A stretch of DNA of 64,000 bases from Allobaculum stercoricanis DSM 13633 (GTDB lineage: Bacteria > Bacillota_I > Bacilli_A > Erysipelotrichales > Erysipelotrichaceae): the NCBI RefSeq assembly GCF_000384195.1, contig NZ_KB913034.1, positions 918,507 to 982,506 of the forward strand, written 5' to 3'. The notes beneath the pieces were generated by a model that did no database searches, had not been told where the DNA came from, and saw only the letters and a program-made list of their open reading frames with translations. The position numbers were made by a program, and so were the translations under genes. This document shows positions 35,625-44,239 of this stretch, piece by piece. Positions within the stretch are counted from its first letter, which is position 1; every line of letters begins with the position of its first letter.

Positions 35625-36433
35625 TAAAAAATCCTCAATTTTGACATCCAGAAAATTGTCAGACCGATTAACACGGACAAAATAATGCAACATAAAATCA
35701 TAAAAATTAATGCTGCTTTACTTGCCGGTTTATCTAGCGAAGAATCATGAACAATTTGACGCGATTGGCGTCGAGGTTTTTTGGAGGCGAAGTATTGCTC
35801 TTGGGCAAGATCCTCCGGTGACTTTGTTCGTGATAGTTTTTGTTGAGGTTGATCTTTTTGGATTGTCTTTTTTTCTTGTGAAGGTGCATTCACCTTCGCG
35901 TCAAGAAGCTCATCTGTCTCGAGTATTTCTCTAAACTGCGCACTGCGACTGGTTTTGGTAGGTGTTGGCTTATGCGCTGTACGCACGGGCATGTCCGCAA
36001 ATAAATCAATTTTTGATTCTTGATTTTTTGGGGACGGTTGTTTGACATTTGTATTTTGAACAACGGAAGAAAGATCTGAGGAGAACAAGTTTCTTGTCGT
36101 TCCCCCATCGTCTTGTTTTTGTTCCATTGTCATTAAATGCGAATTGCGTCGTTCAACGTCATGTGAAGGATTCGAAATTCGATTAAGAATTTCAATTTGT
36201 TTATCTTCTAAATGAGCGTATGAACTGTTTTGGTTATAAACAGACACTTCATCAAATAAATCATCCATGACAGAATGTGTCTGGGGTAAAACATGTTGTT
36301 GTGACGGGGATTTTTTGTTTAAATCCGACCCGACATTTTTTTCGATTTTGGGTTGATCATTGCGATCAACTTGATCGAATTGTATGGAATCCCGAAGATC
36401 CTTATATCTATCTTTACGAGATAATTTAGCCAT
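35624..36433 (-). CDS. Unknown protein with long disordered region and C-terminal membrane helix
   Basis: A 269-residue protein. Residues 1-235 are polar, rich in Gln, Ser, Asp and Lys and probably disordered. The last 35 residues form a single hydrophobic helix (AALIFMILCCIILSVLIGLT) with a short basic end. That makes it a tail-anchored type protein. Sequence in the disordered part gives no family. Its TAA overlaps the cmk ATG by one base, so it is the first gene of the cmk operon and translationally coupled to it. Start at 36433 follows AGGAGGG. Confidence 0.65.
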   Translation of the reverse strand: MAKLSRKDRYKDLRDSIQFDQVDRNDQPKIEKNVGSDLNKKSPSQQHVLPQTHSVMDDLFDEVSVYNQNSSYAHLEDKQIEILNRISNPSHDVERRNSHLMTMEQKQDDGGTTRNLFSSDLSSVVQNTNVKQPSPKNQESKIDLFADMPVRTAHKPTPTKTSRSAQFREILETDELLDAKVNAPSQEKKTIQKDQPQQKLSRTKSPEDLAQEQYFASKKPRRQSRQIVHDSSLDKPASKAALIFMILCCIILSVLIGLTIFWMSKLRIF

Positions 36434-36517
36434 TGAATGCCCTCCTTGGACAGTGTTTCCATTATACCAAACTTACCTAGGGCTAGTTAGTGTTTTTACC
36501 TTACATAAAGGCTAGCA

Positions 36518-36540
36518 TAAAAAAAGCCGCAGGGCGGCTC
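36518..36540 (-). terminator. Terminator after efp
   Basis: AGCCGC/GCGGCT with a CCT loop and T7 on the minus strand. Confidence 0.85.
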
Positions 36541-36545
36541 TTGGA

Positions 36546-37109
36546 TTAGGATTTAGCGCGTCCGGAGTATTTACCGTCAGCAGTTGAAACGACGATCATT
36601 TCTCCTTCGTTGATGAATAATGGCACTTTTAACTCAAGACCAGTTTCAAGTTTTGCGTTCTTTTGAGCAGAAGAAGTAGTGTCTCCTTTAACTGCTGGTT
36701 CGCATTCAACAACTTGGAGAGTTGCTTTATCTGGAAGAGAAACACCGATGATTTCTCCTTCATAGCTTGTGATATTTACGTTGTCGTTTGGTTTAACGAA
36801 TTTACGTTCCCATTCAAGACGAACCATAGGAATTTCTACTTGTTCATATGTTTCGTTATCCATGAAGACCATTGCATCTTCAGTATCATATAAATATTGC
36901 ATTTCACGTTTGTCGATCATAGCTGGTTCTACTTTTTCGCCGCCGCCCCAAGAAAGTTCAACGTTACTTCCAGTACGAAGGTTACGAACTTTTGCTTTTA
37001 CGACCATTGCGGAACGTGCTGTTTTGTTTTGTAAAGTATCTAATACGATATAAATTTCACCATCTACAGTGATTGTTTGACCCGGTTTTAAATCGTTGGA
37101 ACTAATCAT
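36546..37109 (-). CDS. efp: Elongation factor P with atypical modification loop
   Basis: Helps the ribosome through polyproline stretches. The 187-residue protein has the three usual domains: KOW-like N-terminal (LKPGQTITVDGEIYIVLD), the middle OB domain (VEPAMIDKREMQYLY, VFMDNETYEQVEI) and a C-terminal OB domain ending GEMIVVSTADGKYSGRAKS. The tip loop reads NKTARSAMVVK instead of the common VKPGKGxAFVR, so Arg32 stands where the modified Lys is found in most bacteria. Start follows AAGGAG. Otherwise full length and conserved. Confidence 0.95.
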   Translation of the reverse strand: MISSNDLKPGQTITVDGEIYIVLDTLQNKTARSAMVVKAKVRNLRTGSNVELSWGGGEKVEPAMIDKREMQYLYDTEDAMVFMDNETYEQVEIPMVRLEWERKFVKPNDNVNITSYEGEIIGVSLPDKATLQVVECEPAVKGDTTSSAQKNAKLETGLELKVPLFINEGEMIVVSTADGKYSGRAKS

Positions 37110-37189
37110 CTTTATATAACTCCTTATTTTGTCTAAATTTACAGATCTTTATTCTAATAGTTTTCGTTTTTGTGTCAATGATTTTAGCT

Positions 37190-37342
37190 TTATCCATCGC
37201 TAAAATTTGAATCGTCTTCGTTTGTGTCGAGAATATCGAACATATTTTCGATTTGACTCAATTTTGAAACGCTATCTTTATTGATCAATTTAAAATATAC
37301 TTCAAAATCACGAAAGAAAAACTGCTCATTTGCACCTTCCAT
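37190..37342 (-). CDS. Possible small acidic protein (50 aa), overlapping a terminator
   Basis: The frame MEGANEQFFFRDFEVYFKLI and then NKDSVSKLSQIENMFDILDT with an acidic end looks protein-like. However it begins inside the terminator stem that follows nfnB, an in-frame TGA directly precedes the ATG, and no good ribosome site is present. It could be the surviving end of an older gene between nfnB and efp. Confidence 0.25.
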   Translation of the reverse strand: MEGANEQFFFRDFEVYFKLINKDSVSKLSQIENMFDILDTNEDDSNFSDG

Positions 37343-37366
37343 TCATAAAGGCATTGAGCAGTTTTA
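37311..37366 (-). terminator. Terminator after nfnB
   Basis: On the minus strand AAAACTGCTCA pairs with TGAGCAGTTTT around an inner GCCTT/AAGGT hairpin, followed by T-rich sequence. Confidence 0.75.
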
Positions 37367-37368
37367 AT

Positions 37369-38787
37369 TCAATTAGAAGTAGAAAACGTCAGGCGTTTTC
37401 GCGAACTTTTTTCTGGACGAATTGATCCATTGCTGCTGCTGCTTTTTTTACCGGCACCCATTGCCGAAATAACAGTTGCTGCGCCAGTAACAGCATCTCC
37501 CCCGGCAAAAATTCCTTGACGAGAAGTCATTTCATTTTCATCTACGATCAAGCAACCTTTACGATTCGTTTCTAAACCTTCTGTAGTTGAACGAATCAAT
37601 GGGTTTGGAGATGTTCCGATTGCCATAATCATGCAGTCTGCTTCAACTAAGAAATTGCTTCCTTCTTTCGCAATAGGACGACGACGTCCGGATTCATCTG
37701 GTTCACCGAGTTCCATTTTGATGCATTCTACAGAAGCAACATTTCCGTTTTCATCCGGATGCACTTCAACTGGGTTATTTAATAAATCAAAAATGATTCC
37801 TTCTTCCATTGCGTGTTCGACTTCTTCTTTACGAGCAGGAAGTTCTTCTAAAGAACGACGATAAACAACATGGACTTCAGAACCTAAGCGACGTGCACAA
37901 CGAGCTGCATCCATTGCCACGTTACCACCACCTACGACAACGGTTTTTCTTGGGTGTTGAATTGGTGTATCACTATCGTCTTTGTAGGCTTTCATTAAGT
38001 TAAAGCGAGTTAAGAATTCATTTGCCGAATATACCCCTTTTAATTCTTCTCCAGGCATATTCATGAAGTTTGGCAAACCGGCACCAGATCCAACAAAGAT
38101 TGCTTCGTAGCCATCGGATTCAAGATCTTCGATCGTACCAGAACGACCAACAATATAGTTTGTGACAAATTCAACGCCTAAATTGGATAATTTAGAAATT
38201 TCATGTTGCACGATCGATTTTGGTAAACGGAATTCAGGAATTCCATACATTAAAACACCACCAGCAACGTGTAACGCTTCAAATACAGTCACTTGATAAC
38301 CAAGTTTTGCTAAATCGCCTGCAGCAGTTAAACCCGCAGGTCCACCACCAACGATAGCGACTTTATGACCATTTCTTTGTGGAGCAGCTAAAGGCGCCTC
38401 GCCTTGTTCTCTCATATAATCCGCAACAAAGCGTTCTAAGCGACCAATTGCGACTGGTTCACCTTTAATGCCACGAACACATTTGGACTCACATTGTGTT
38501 TCTTGGGGACAAACACGACCACAAATAGCAGGTAATGAGCTTGTTAAAGAGATAATTTCATAAGCTCCTGCAAAATCCCCTTCAGCAACTTTAGCAATGA
38601 AATCAGGGATATGAATATTTACTGGGCAACCTTCTACACAAGGTTTGTGTTTACAATTTAAGCAACGTTTTGCTTCATCGATCGCCGTTTCAGGAGTGTA
38701 ACCCAAAGTTACTTCTTCAACGTTAGTAATTCGCACATTTGGATCTTGTGCAGGCATTGGGTTTTTATCCATGCGCATATTAGGCAT
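37369..38787 (-). CDS. nfnB: NfnB/GltA-type flavin-iron-sulfur oxidoreductase; 3' end frameshifted
   Basis: A 472-residue subunit like the large subunit of NADH-dependent ferredoxin:NADP oxidoreductase (also annotated glutamate synthase small chain). N-terminal cysteine clusters (CLNCKHKPCVEGCP and CGRVCPQETQCESKC) bind iron-sulfur centres. Two Rossmann motifs follow: VAIVGGGPAGLTAAGDLA and VVVGGGNVAMDAARCA. The frame ends KKSSSSNGSIRPEK..., unlike the family. At 37443-37449 there are seven T (A7 in the mRNA). Removing one A restores GAGKKAAAAMDQFVQKKVRENA, ending at TGA 37389-37391. It directly follows nfnA. Confidence 0.88.
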   Translation of the reverse strand: MPNMRMDKNPMPAQDPNVRITNVEEVTLGYTPETAIDEAKRCLNCKHKPCVEGCPVNIHIPDFIAKVAEGDFAGAYEIISLTSSLPAICGRVCPQETQCESKCVRGIKGEPVAIGRLERFVADYMREQGEAPLAAPQRNGHKVAIVGGGPAGLTAAGDLAKLGYQVTVFEALHVAGGVLMYGIPEFRLPKSIVQHEISKLSNLGVEFVTNYIVGRSGTIEDLESDGYEAIFVGSGAGLPNFMNMPGEELKGVYSANEFLTRFNLMKAYKDDSDTPIQHPRKTVVVGGGNVAMDAARCARRLGSEVHVVYRRSLEELPARKEEVEHAMEEGIIFDLLNNPVEVHPDENGNVASVECIKMELGEPDESGRRRPIAKEGSNFLVEADCMIMAIGTSPNPLIRSTTEGLETNRKGCLIVDENEMTSRQGIFAGGDAVTGAATVISAMGAGKKSSSSNGSIRPEKSSRKRLTFSTSN

Positions 38788-39630
38788 TTAGTTTTCCTCC
38801 TTTTTATTGAGCAAATTGCATGTTGCTTCATAGTCATGACGTTCTTTTTCAAAGTATTGACGGTTACGAGACATTGCCGCATCGAAATCAACGAGATGGC
38901 CATCAAAATCTGGTCCGTCAACGCAAGCAAATTTCATTTTGCCATCAACCATTAAACGACATCCGCCACACATACCAGTACCGTCAATCATGATAGGGTT
39001 CATGGAGACAACTGTTGGAATATCATATTGTTTTGTTAATTGGCAGACGAATTTCATCATGATTAGTGGTCCAATCGCGATGACTTTATCGATTTTCTGT
39101 CCGCTTTGAATGAGCTCTTCTAATTTTTGAGTCACTAATCCTTTTTCACCAACACTACCATCATCACTCATTAAATAGTAATGATCAGAAACAGCTTTAA
39201 ATTCATCTTCTAAAATCACAAGATCTTTATTGCGGAAGCCGACAATTGTATCGACATGTTTTCCTGCTTGATGGAATGCTTTAGCTGTTGGTAAAGCAAT
39301 AGCACATCCAACACCACCACCAATAATGACGACATTTTCACCTTCAATTTCAGAAGGTTTGCCAAGAGGACCAGCAAAGTCAGCTAAATAATCCCCTTCA
39401 TTTAAAGCCATGAGTTTACGAGTAGATGCACCTACGACTTGGTAAATAATCGTCACTGTTCCTTCTTGTGGATTGGCATCAGCAATCGTAAAAGGAACAC
39501 GTTCACCTTCTTCGTCAACTCGCAAGATGATAAATTGGCCTGCTTTGGCAAGGCGTGCAGCGTTAGGCGCTTCAACTGTGATGGAAATGACTGTTGGGTT
39601 TAAAACTTTTTTGCGAAGAATTTTATACAT
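38788..39630 (-). CDS. nfnA: NfnA-like FAD/NAD-binding ferredoxin reductase subunit
   Basis: A 280-residue partner of NfnB. The order is an FAD-binding barrel (residues 1-95, GQFIILRVDEEGERVPFTIA), an NAD-binding domain (NVVIIGGGVGCAIALPTA) and a C-terminal [2Fe-2S] site (DGTGMCGGCRLMVDGKMKFACVDG, cysteines spaced as in dihydroorotate dehydrogenase PyrK and NfnA). Together they would balance NADH, NADPH and reduced ferredoxin in an anaerobe. Its TAA/ATG junction with nfnB has no gap. The upstream spacer (39631-39846) is AT-rich and presumably holds the promoter. Confidence 0.9.
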   Translation of the reverse strand: MYKILRKKVLNPTVISITVEAPNAARLAKAGQFIILRVDEEGERVPFTIADANPQEGTVTIIYQVVGASTRKLMALNEGDYLADFAGPLGKPSEIEGENVVIIGGGVGCAIALPTAKAFHQAGKHVDTIVGFRNKDLVILEDEFKAVSDHYYLMSDDGSVGEKGLVTQKLEELIQSGQKIDKVIAIGPLIMMKFVCQLTKQYDIPTVVSMNPIMIDGTGMCGGCRLMVDGKMKFACVDGPDFDGHLVDFDAAMSRNRQYFEKERHDYEATCNLLNKKEEN

Positions 39631-39846
39631 TCTCTTTCTCCATTTCTTTAATTCTTATTAACTGATTTACGATGATAAGGATGTAAAACAGAATGAATTT
39701 CCAATATTAAATTGCTTGATCTTGATTAGTATAACCTGTTTTTGTAAAAACAAAAAACTTTATGTAATTATATTTACATTCGCTTTCAATAATTTACATT
39801 CTTGAGTAAGAAATAGATCTTTTTTCAATATCAACGATGTACCGTT

Positions 39847-40821
39847 TTAGATCGAAAGGTCAATAATATCGAATTCTTTCATTTCATAACCGTTTGGAAG
39901 TCCCATTTCGTAGTTACGATCCCCGATAAATTCCAACATTTTTTCTTCACTTTTTGGATCTTTAATCGCCTTTAAAAAGTAAGAAATAACAGTAATTGCT
40001 TTTTGTTGTGCTTCTTTATAGAGATCAAACAAACTTGCATTTGATTCTTCTAATGAAGCTGGGTTTTTCCATTGTTTATGCAATAAGTTACAAATATCGA
40101 CATTATCCTCACATACGTTTGGAATCGAAAAGCCTGAAAGTGCGTGTTGTAAGCCTAATGCTTTTTCGATCGGTTGTAGGAATCCTTTTTTATAATTTTT
40201 TGGATCACGGAAAATTTTTTGCATCGTTTTCCAGTCTTGCAAAGCTTCTACAATCGCTGTTGGTTCAATTTTAGTGTCATAAATTTGTTGAATTGCTGGA
40301 ATATAGATACGACAAATTGCGCGAGCTACAGGAAGACTTGTCGAAAGACATTCTTCTCCTGGATCATAGTCAGTGATTGTTGTGTTCTTTTTATATTTGA
40401 GCATTGCCGCATCTAATAAAGATTCAAACCGGTGATGATAGAAAGCACATTTTGCTGAATAACTATAATTACCTGTACGGTAGTAAACGTAAGGGTGGAA
40501 TGTACTATCCATTGCCCAGTGGCAAAGATGACCACAAAGATAAGCGATCATTTCTTGTTGAATCGGATGTTTCTTTTCACGACGAATCGATTCTAGTGCA
40601 CTGGCATAAAAAGCATTGACATTTTCTTCATGAAATTTATGGCCAAATTGAGAGATTTTATTTGGTAATAAAAGTTTGGTTGGTGTTGTGTGATAAAAGA
40701 ATAAAAAGTCAGGTCCTTGTGAGCCAGTGATCGCAAACATCGGATAGCGATTCAATACTGGATCATTTAAGCTTTTCATCACATCTTCACAAAATAGCGC
40801 ATGTGTAACTAAATTAGGCAT
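39847..40821 (-). CDS. Zinc-dependent phospholipase C family protein
   Basis: A 324-residue cytosolic protein with the metal-ligand pattern of PF00882: THALFCEDV near the start, TGSQGPDFLFFYH, FGHKFHEENV, YLCGHLCHWAMDSTFHPYVYYR and a HHRFESLLDAAM helix. The His/Asp spacing resembles bacterial alpha-toxin/PLC catalytic domains, yet no signal peptide is present, so an intracellular phosphoesterase is more likely than a toxin. It begins one base after the DUF2779 gene ends, forming an operon with it and the WYL regulator. Confidence 0.85.
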   Translation of the reverse strand: MPNLVTHALFCEDVMKSLNDPVLNRYPMFAITGSQGPDFLFFYHTTPTKLLLPNKISQFGHKFHEENVNAFYASALESIRREKKHPIQQEMIAYLCGHLCHWAMDSTFHPYVYYRTGNYSYSAKCAFYHHRFESLLDAAMLKYKKNTTITDYDPGEECLSTSLPVARAICRIYIPAIQQIYDTKIEPTAIVEALQDWKTMQKIFRDPKNYKKGFLQPIEKALGLQHALSGFSIPNVCEDNVDICNLLHKQWKNPASLEESNASLFDLYKEAQQKAITVISYFLKAIKDPKSEEKMLEFIGDRNYEMGLPNGYEMKEFDIIDLSI

Positions 40822-42327
40822 CTATAGTTCCTCCAACTTCTTTTTTAAACCCAGAAATAATTCCCGTTCTGCATAAGTATCCATCGAACAATATTCACTA
40901 ATCTGTTGACCTATTTTTGCTACTTCATCAGGGTCTTTAGAAAGCAAAGCTTGGCGATAGGCAAAAACAGCTTCCATACCATTATGAATATCGAGTTGTT
41001 CATAGCTTGCCCGAGATGAAAACAATGGCATCAAAGTTTTGAGTGAGCTTTTCCCTCTTTGTCTTAAATCATAGAAACATCCATTTTCAAATGGTGATTG
41101 CAAGTCGATCATGCGATTGGCAAGTTGTTCAAGTTGAATACGATACTCGGGATACTGGTTTGCAAGTTGCCGTAGACGCAACTTTTCGGCACCTTCCATA
41201 TTAAAAACCATAATACTGCCTTGTTCAGGAATATCCTGCAGTAAATGATCAATAAAATCTTTTCGACAATCTCCAGTCGCAAAAAACGTCTTATGATCAA
41301 GCTGACCTTGTTCATCTTCAATATGAATAGAATATTGAAAACACAACACGTCAAAAGCTTTCATATTGACATATGGTGGAATTGCGAAGGTTTCCCATTC
41401 AAAATCTAGATAACTAATTGGATATTCAATTTGTTCTATCCAATAACGAATAGCTTGCTCATCCATGAACAGCCCGCCATTTTGGTCCGCTTTAATTTGC
41501 GCATATTGCATCGGCGTTCCTTCAAACAAATCGCTAGTAATATCGCTTAATCTAGTAATTCCTTTTTCTTCGATCCATTCTCTACTGCTCGAACTGGATA
41601 AAAAAGCACTAGCGAAATCCGGTAAATCTTGTTCATTGAAGCATTCTTCATAATACGGACATTTATTGGGTCGGGTACAAGCACTCACACGGCGCACACA
41701 AAAGTCATCTAAGTTAGAATGAAGTAATTTTTGCGTCATTTGGGCTAATTGTTCAAAACGGATATGACTCATTTTTTGCTGAATTTGTTCCGTAGCACTT
41801 AAGCGATTAAAACCGCCCCGTTTTTTCATTAAGTGAGAAGTGATTTTAAAGAAATCAGCGGGTTGAGAATTCTCTTTGCGTACATAACTTGGATTTAAAT
41901 AAACAAACTCGTGCTCACTAATATCAACTCCACAAGCTTGACAAATCATCGTATCGATTACGAGTCCATTTAAAAGAGATTCTTTAGGCGAAGTGGAACA
42001 ATAAGGATAAATCGCTTTATACGTCCCATCTTCTTTTTCAAACAAAAATGGAATGTTTGTGCGCAAACCATCTTTTTCAAAACGAAGGTTTCGTCCACAA
42101 GTCTCAGCTTTTAAAATGTCTAAAGAACGTTGGGTTGGATCATGAGGTTGACCACTAATCAGTGCGAATGGTCGAACAAGTTTTTCTAATTGTTCATAGT
42201 ATTCCGTTCGAAGCGGAAACAAAATTGTGCTTTGCGCAAGGCTTTGTGCATATAAAAATCGTCTTGGACAATTGAGGGCTTGAACAAGTTGATTGGTATG
42301 GACAGATTGGTTAGTTGTAGTTTTCAA
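40822..42327 (-). CDS. DUF2779 protein: Cas4/RecB-like N-terminus plus RNase H-fold C-terminus
   Basis: A 501-residue protein. The N-terminal half resembles RecB/Cas4-like nuclease domains (HTNQLVQALNCPRRFLYA) and has cysteines suited to an iron-sulfur cluster (CTRPNKCPYYEEC near residue 220). The C-terminal half is DUF2779, with YLDFEWETF (DxE, DEDD-exonuclease motif I), VFNMEGAEKLRLRQLA and EYCSMDTYAERELFLGL (motif III-like). The reading as a two-nuclease protein is inference from these motifs. It overlaps the WYL gene by 17 bp. Confidence 0.82.
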   Translation of the reverse strand: MKTTTNQSVHTNQLVQALNCPRRFLYAQSLAQSTILFPLRTEYYEQLEKLVRPFALISGQPHDPTQRSLDILKAETCGRNLRFEKDGLRTNIPFLFEKEDGTYKAIYPYCSTSPKESLLNGLVIDTMICQACGVDISEHEFVYLNPSYVRKENSQPADFFKITSHLMKKRGGFNRLSATEQIQQKMSHIRFEQLAQMTQKLLHSNLDDFCVRRVSACTRPNKCPYYEECFNEQDLPDFASAFLSSSSSREWIEEKGITRLSDITSDLFEGTPMQYAQIKADQNGGLFMDEQAIRYWIEQIEYPISYLDFEWETFAIPPYVNMKAFDVLCFQYSIHIEDEQGQLDHKTFFATGDCRKDFIDHLLQDIPEQGSIMVFNMEGAEKLRLRQLANQYPEYRIQLEQLANRMIDLQSPFENGCFYDLRQRGKSSLKTLMPLFSSRASYEQLDIHNGMEAVFAYRQALLSKDPDEVAKIGQQISEYCSMDTYAERELFLGLKKKLEEL

Positions 42328-43261
42328 GAATATCTTTCAGTCCCTTCAAATATTTTTGTTTGTTTTTTTCAGGTTCTAACAAACGAATTTGATTTTGTAA
42401 TTTATATAGCTGTTTAAATACCTCTTCTTCGTCATCACTATCGAATGCAAAACGATGCCAATTCGAACGGATCGGTTCTATTTCAATTAAGTTTTCTCCC
42501 CATTCAATTTCTAAAAAAGGGCGGAGTTTATCTTCATTGATTTCAACGACATAATGAACCATTTGTTGTTCGACTAGCGCTCGCTGTCCAATGTGGTCTG
42601 TGAGGTGGAATTGTTTATCCCGTGTAAAATATTGGAATGTTGGTTCAACAGAATGCATCCGTTGCTCCGAAACACGGTAAGTTCGGTATTCACAATGGGT
42701 ATGATCATAACCGCATAAATACCAATAGCGATCTTTTAAAATCAAAGCATATGGATCAACAAAGCGTTTTTTCGATGTAGTGGCATGAATTGCTTGATAA
42801 TCCATCTCTAACGTATTGCTTGAGTAAATCGCTTTACGAATAGTATAAAGCAGTTTGCTTACTTTTTTAGAAATAGGTTTTCCATTGTGATAAACAAATA
42901 GCCATTCTTGCTCGCGCAAATCTCCATTAATTTGGGCGATAATCTTTTCTAAGCCTTGAATGGCATTTTTTTCCCAACTTAGCGAAAGATTTGCTTGCAA
43001 GTATTCATTGACATGAATTAAAGCGTGAATTTCTTCATTTGTCAGTTGTGGCAAGATAAGACGTGCACGATGATCAAGTTGGTATCCCCCATTCGATCCC
43101 CGATACGAATGAATCGTATATCCAGCTTCAACTAATTCTTTTTTATATTCCCGAATATTCCGTGGATTCGTGTTAAGTTTTTGTGCAAGTTCTTCAATAG
43201 AAACAATATTTTTGTTTTTAAGAAGGATTAACATTTGGATACATTTAGCGGTTCGATTCAT
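42311..43261 (-). CDS. WYL-domain transcriptional regulator
   Basis: A 316-residue regulator. An N-terminal winged helix (KNIVSIEELAQKLNTNPRNIREYKKEL) is followed by a WYL domain: YSSNTLEMDYQAIH, RFVDPYALILKDRYWYLCGYD and RTYRVSEQRM, then the C-terminal WCX extension. WYL proteins bind nucleic acid or nucleotide ligands and often control DNA-repair or defence genes. Here the gene overlaps a nuclease-like gene, consistent with local control. About 390 AT-rich bases upstream may hold its operator. Confidence 0.92.
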   Translation of the reverse strand: MNRTAKCIQMLILLKNKNIVSIEELAQKLNTNPRNIREYKKELVEAGYTIHSYRGSNGGYQLDHRARLILPQLTNEEIHALIHVNEYLQANLSLSWEKNAIQGLEKIIAQINGDLREQEWLFVYHNGKPISKKVSKLLYTIRKAIYSSNTLEMDYQAIHATTSKKRFVDPYALILKDRYWYLCGYDHTHCEYRTYRVSEQRMHSVEPTFQYFTRDKQFHLTDHIGQRALVEQQMVHYVVEINEDKLRPFLEIEWGENLIEIEPIRSNWHRFAFDSDDEEEVFKQLYKLQNQIRLLEPEKNKQKYLKGLKDILENYN

Positions 43262-43653
43262 GATATCTCCAGTAATTAATGATATAAATCAAATTTACAG
43301 ATTGTTCATAATTTGATCGTCTATAGTCCATCTTAAAGGATAGTTGTTTGAAAGTGTTGTATTTCAAAAAAATGTAAGTGTTTTGTTGAAATTTAAATCA
43401 TTTAAATTAAAAATCGTAAAAAATCTTTCAAAAACTAAATTAGAAGATAATTTATGATCCTAATTGGCATATATACCTTCCTTTTAAGGCTTCGTTTTTT
43501 ATTTTGTTCGTTTTATATTTAAATGAAATTTTTCAGAAAACATGAAACACATTGAAAGTTTTTAATCTGTTATTATGTTTAGGATTTCGAAAAGTGATTA
43601 GGAGAAAAAAAATAATTTTGTCTTAATCTCATTGAGAAGAGGAGGACTATTTA
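43262..43653. other. AT-rich intergenic region between divergent genes
   Basis: About 390 bases with very low GC and no coding pattern. It must contain promoters for the WYL operon (minus) and the highly expressed-looking lipoprotein (plus). GAGGAGGAC just before 43654 is a strong ribosome site. Confidence 0.4.
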
Positions 43654-44067
43654 ATGAACAAAAAAATTCTTGCAGCTGCAATGACTGCTGCTATGTTATT
43701 CGTAGGATGCAGCAACGGTAATTCCGATAAAGCTGCTGGCGAAACTGAAAAAACAGCTACTGTTGAAAACGTTACTGCTACTGTAACTAAAGACGAATCT
43801 GGAAAAATCGTTAAAGTTGTTATCGATGAATTTGATGATGAAGGCGTTTCTAAAAAAGATTTAGGCGAAGAATACGGAATGAAAGACGCTTCTTCTATCG
43901 GTAAAGAATGGAACGAACAAATCGAATTCTTAGAAAACTACATCGTTGAAAACGGAATCGATGCCGTTAAAGTTAACGCTGACGGTTACGCTGAAGAAGA
44001 CGTTAAAACTGGATGCACAGTTTACATCGCTAGTTATTTAGACGCTGTTAAACAAGCTGCTGAATAA
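43654..44067 (+). CDS. Small lipoprotein with FMN-binding-like domain
   Basis: A 137-residue lipoprotein: signal MNKKILAAAMTAAMLFVGCS with lipobox Cys19, a short Ala/Thr/Glu linker, then TATVTKDESGKIVKVVIDEF and EYGMKDASSIGKEWNEQIEF, ending VYIASYLDAVKQAAE. The domain is reminiscent of extracellular FMN-binding/redox lipoproteins of gut Bacillota, but no covalent flavin motif (DGxTGAT) is present, so I do not claim flavin binding. Codon choice is very uniform (GTT, GCT, GAA, AAA), as in highly expressed genes. Strong ribosome site GAGGAGGAC; terminator at 44087. Confidence 0.75.
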   Translation: MNKKILAAAMTAAMLFVGCSNGNSDKAAGETEKTATVENVTATVTKDESGKIVKVVIDEFDDEGVSKKDLGEEYGMKDASSIGKEWNEQIEFLENYIVENGIDAVKVNADGYAEEDVKTGCTVYIASYLDAVKQAAE

Positions 44068-44086
44068 TTCCAAATATAAAGAAATG

Positions 44087-44121
44087 AAGGGATCAGTCAA
44101 ACGATTGATTCCTTTTTCTTT
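44087..44121 (+). terminator. Terminator after the lipoprotein gene
   Basis: AAGGGATCAGTC pairs with GATTGATTCCTTT (with wobbles), followed by T. Confidence 0.7.
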
Positions 44122-44239
44122 GTTTATTTAGTGCATCAAAAACAAAGAAAAAGGTGCAATTCTTTACTATACGAATCACACCTTGATTTTTATACCTATT
44201 TTATAGATTGATGATATTATTCGATCTGATCACCATTGA

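Noticed and set aside
35710-35934. Plus-strand open frames opposite the disordered protein and cmk operon
   Set aside because: They are antisense shadows of genes in a well-conserved operon, without ribosome sites.
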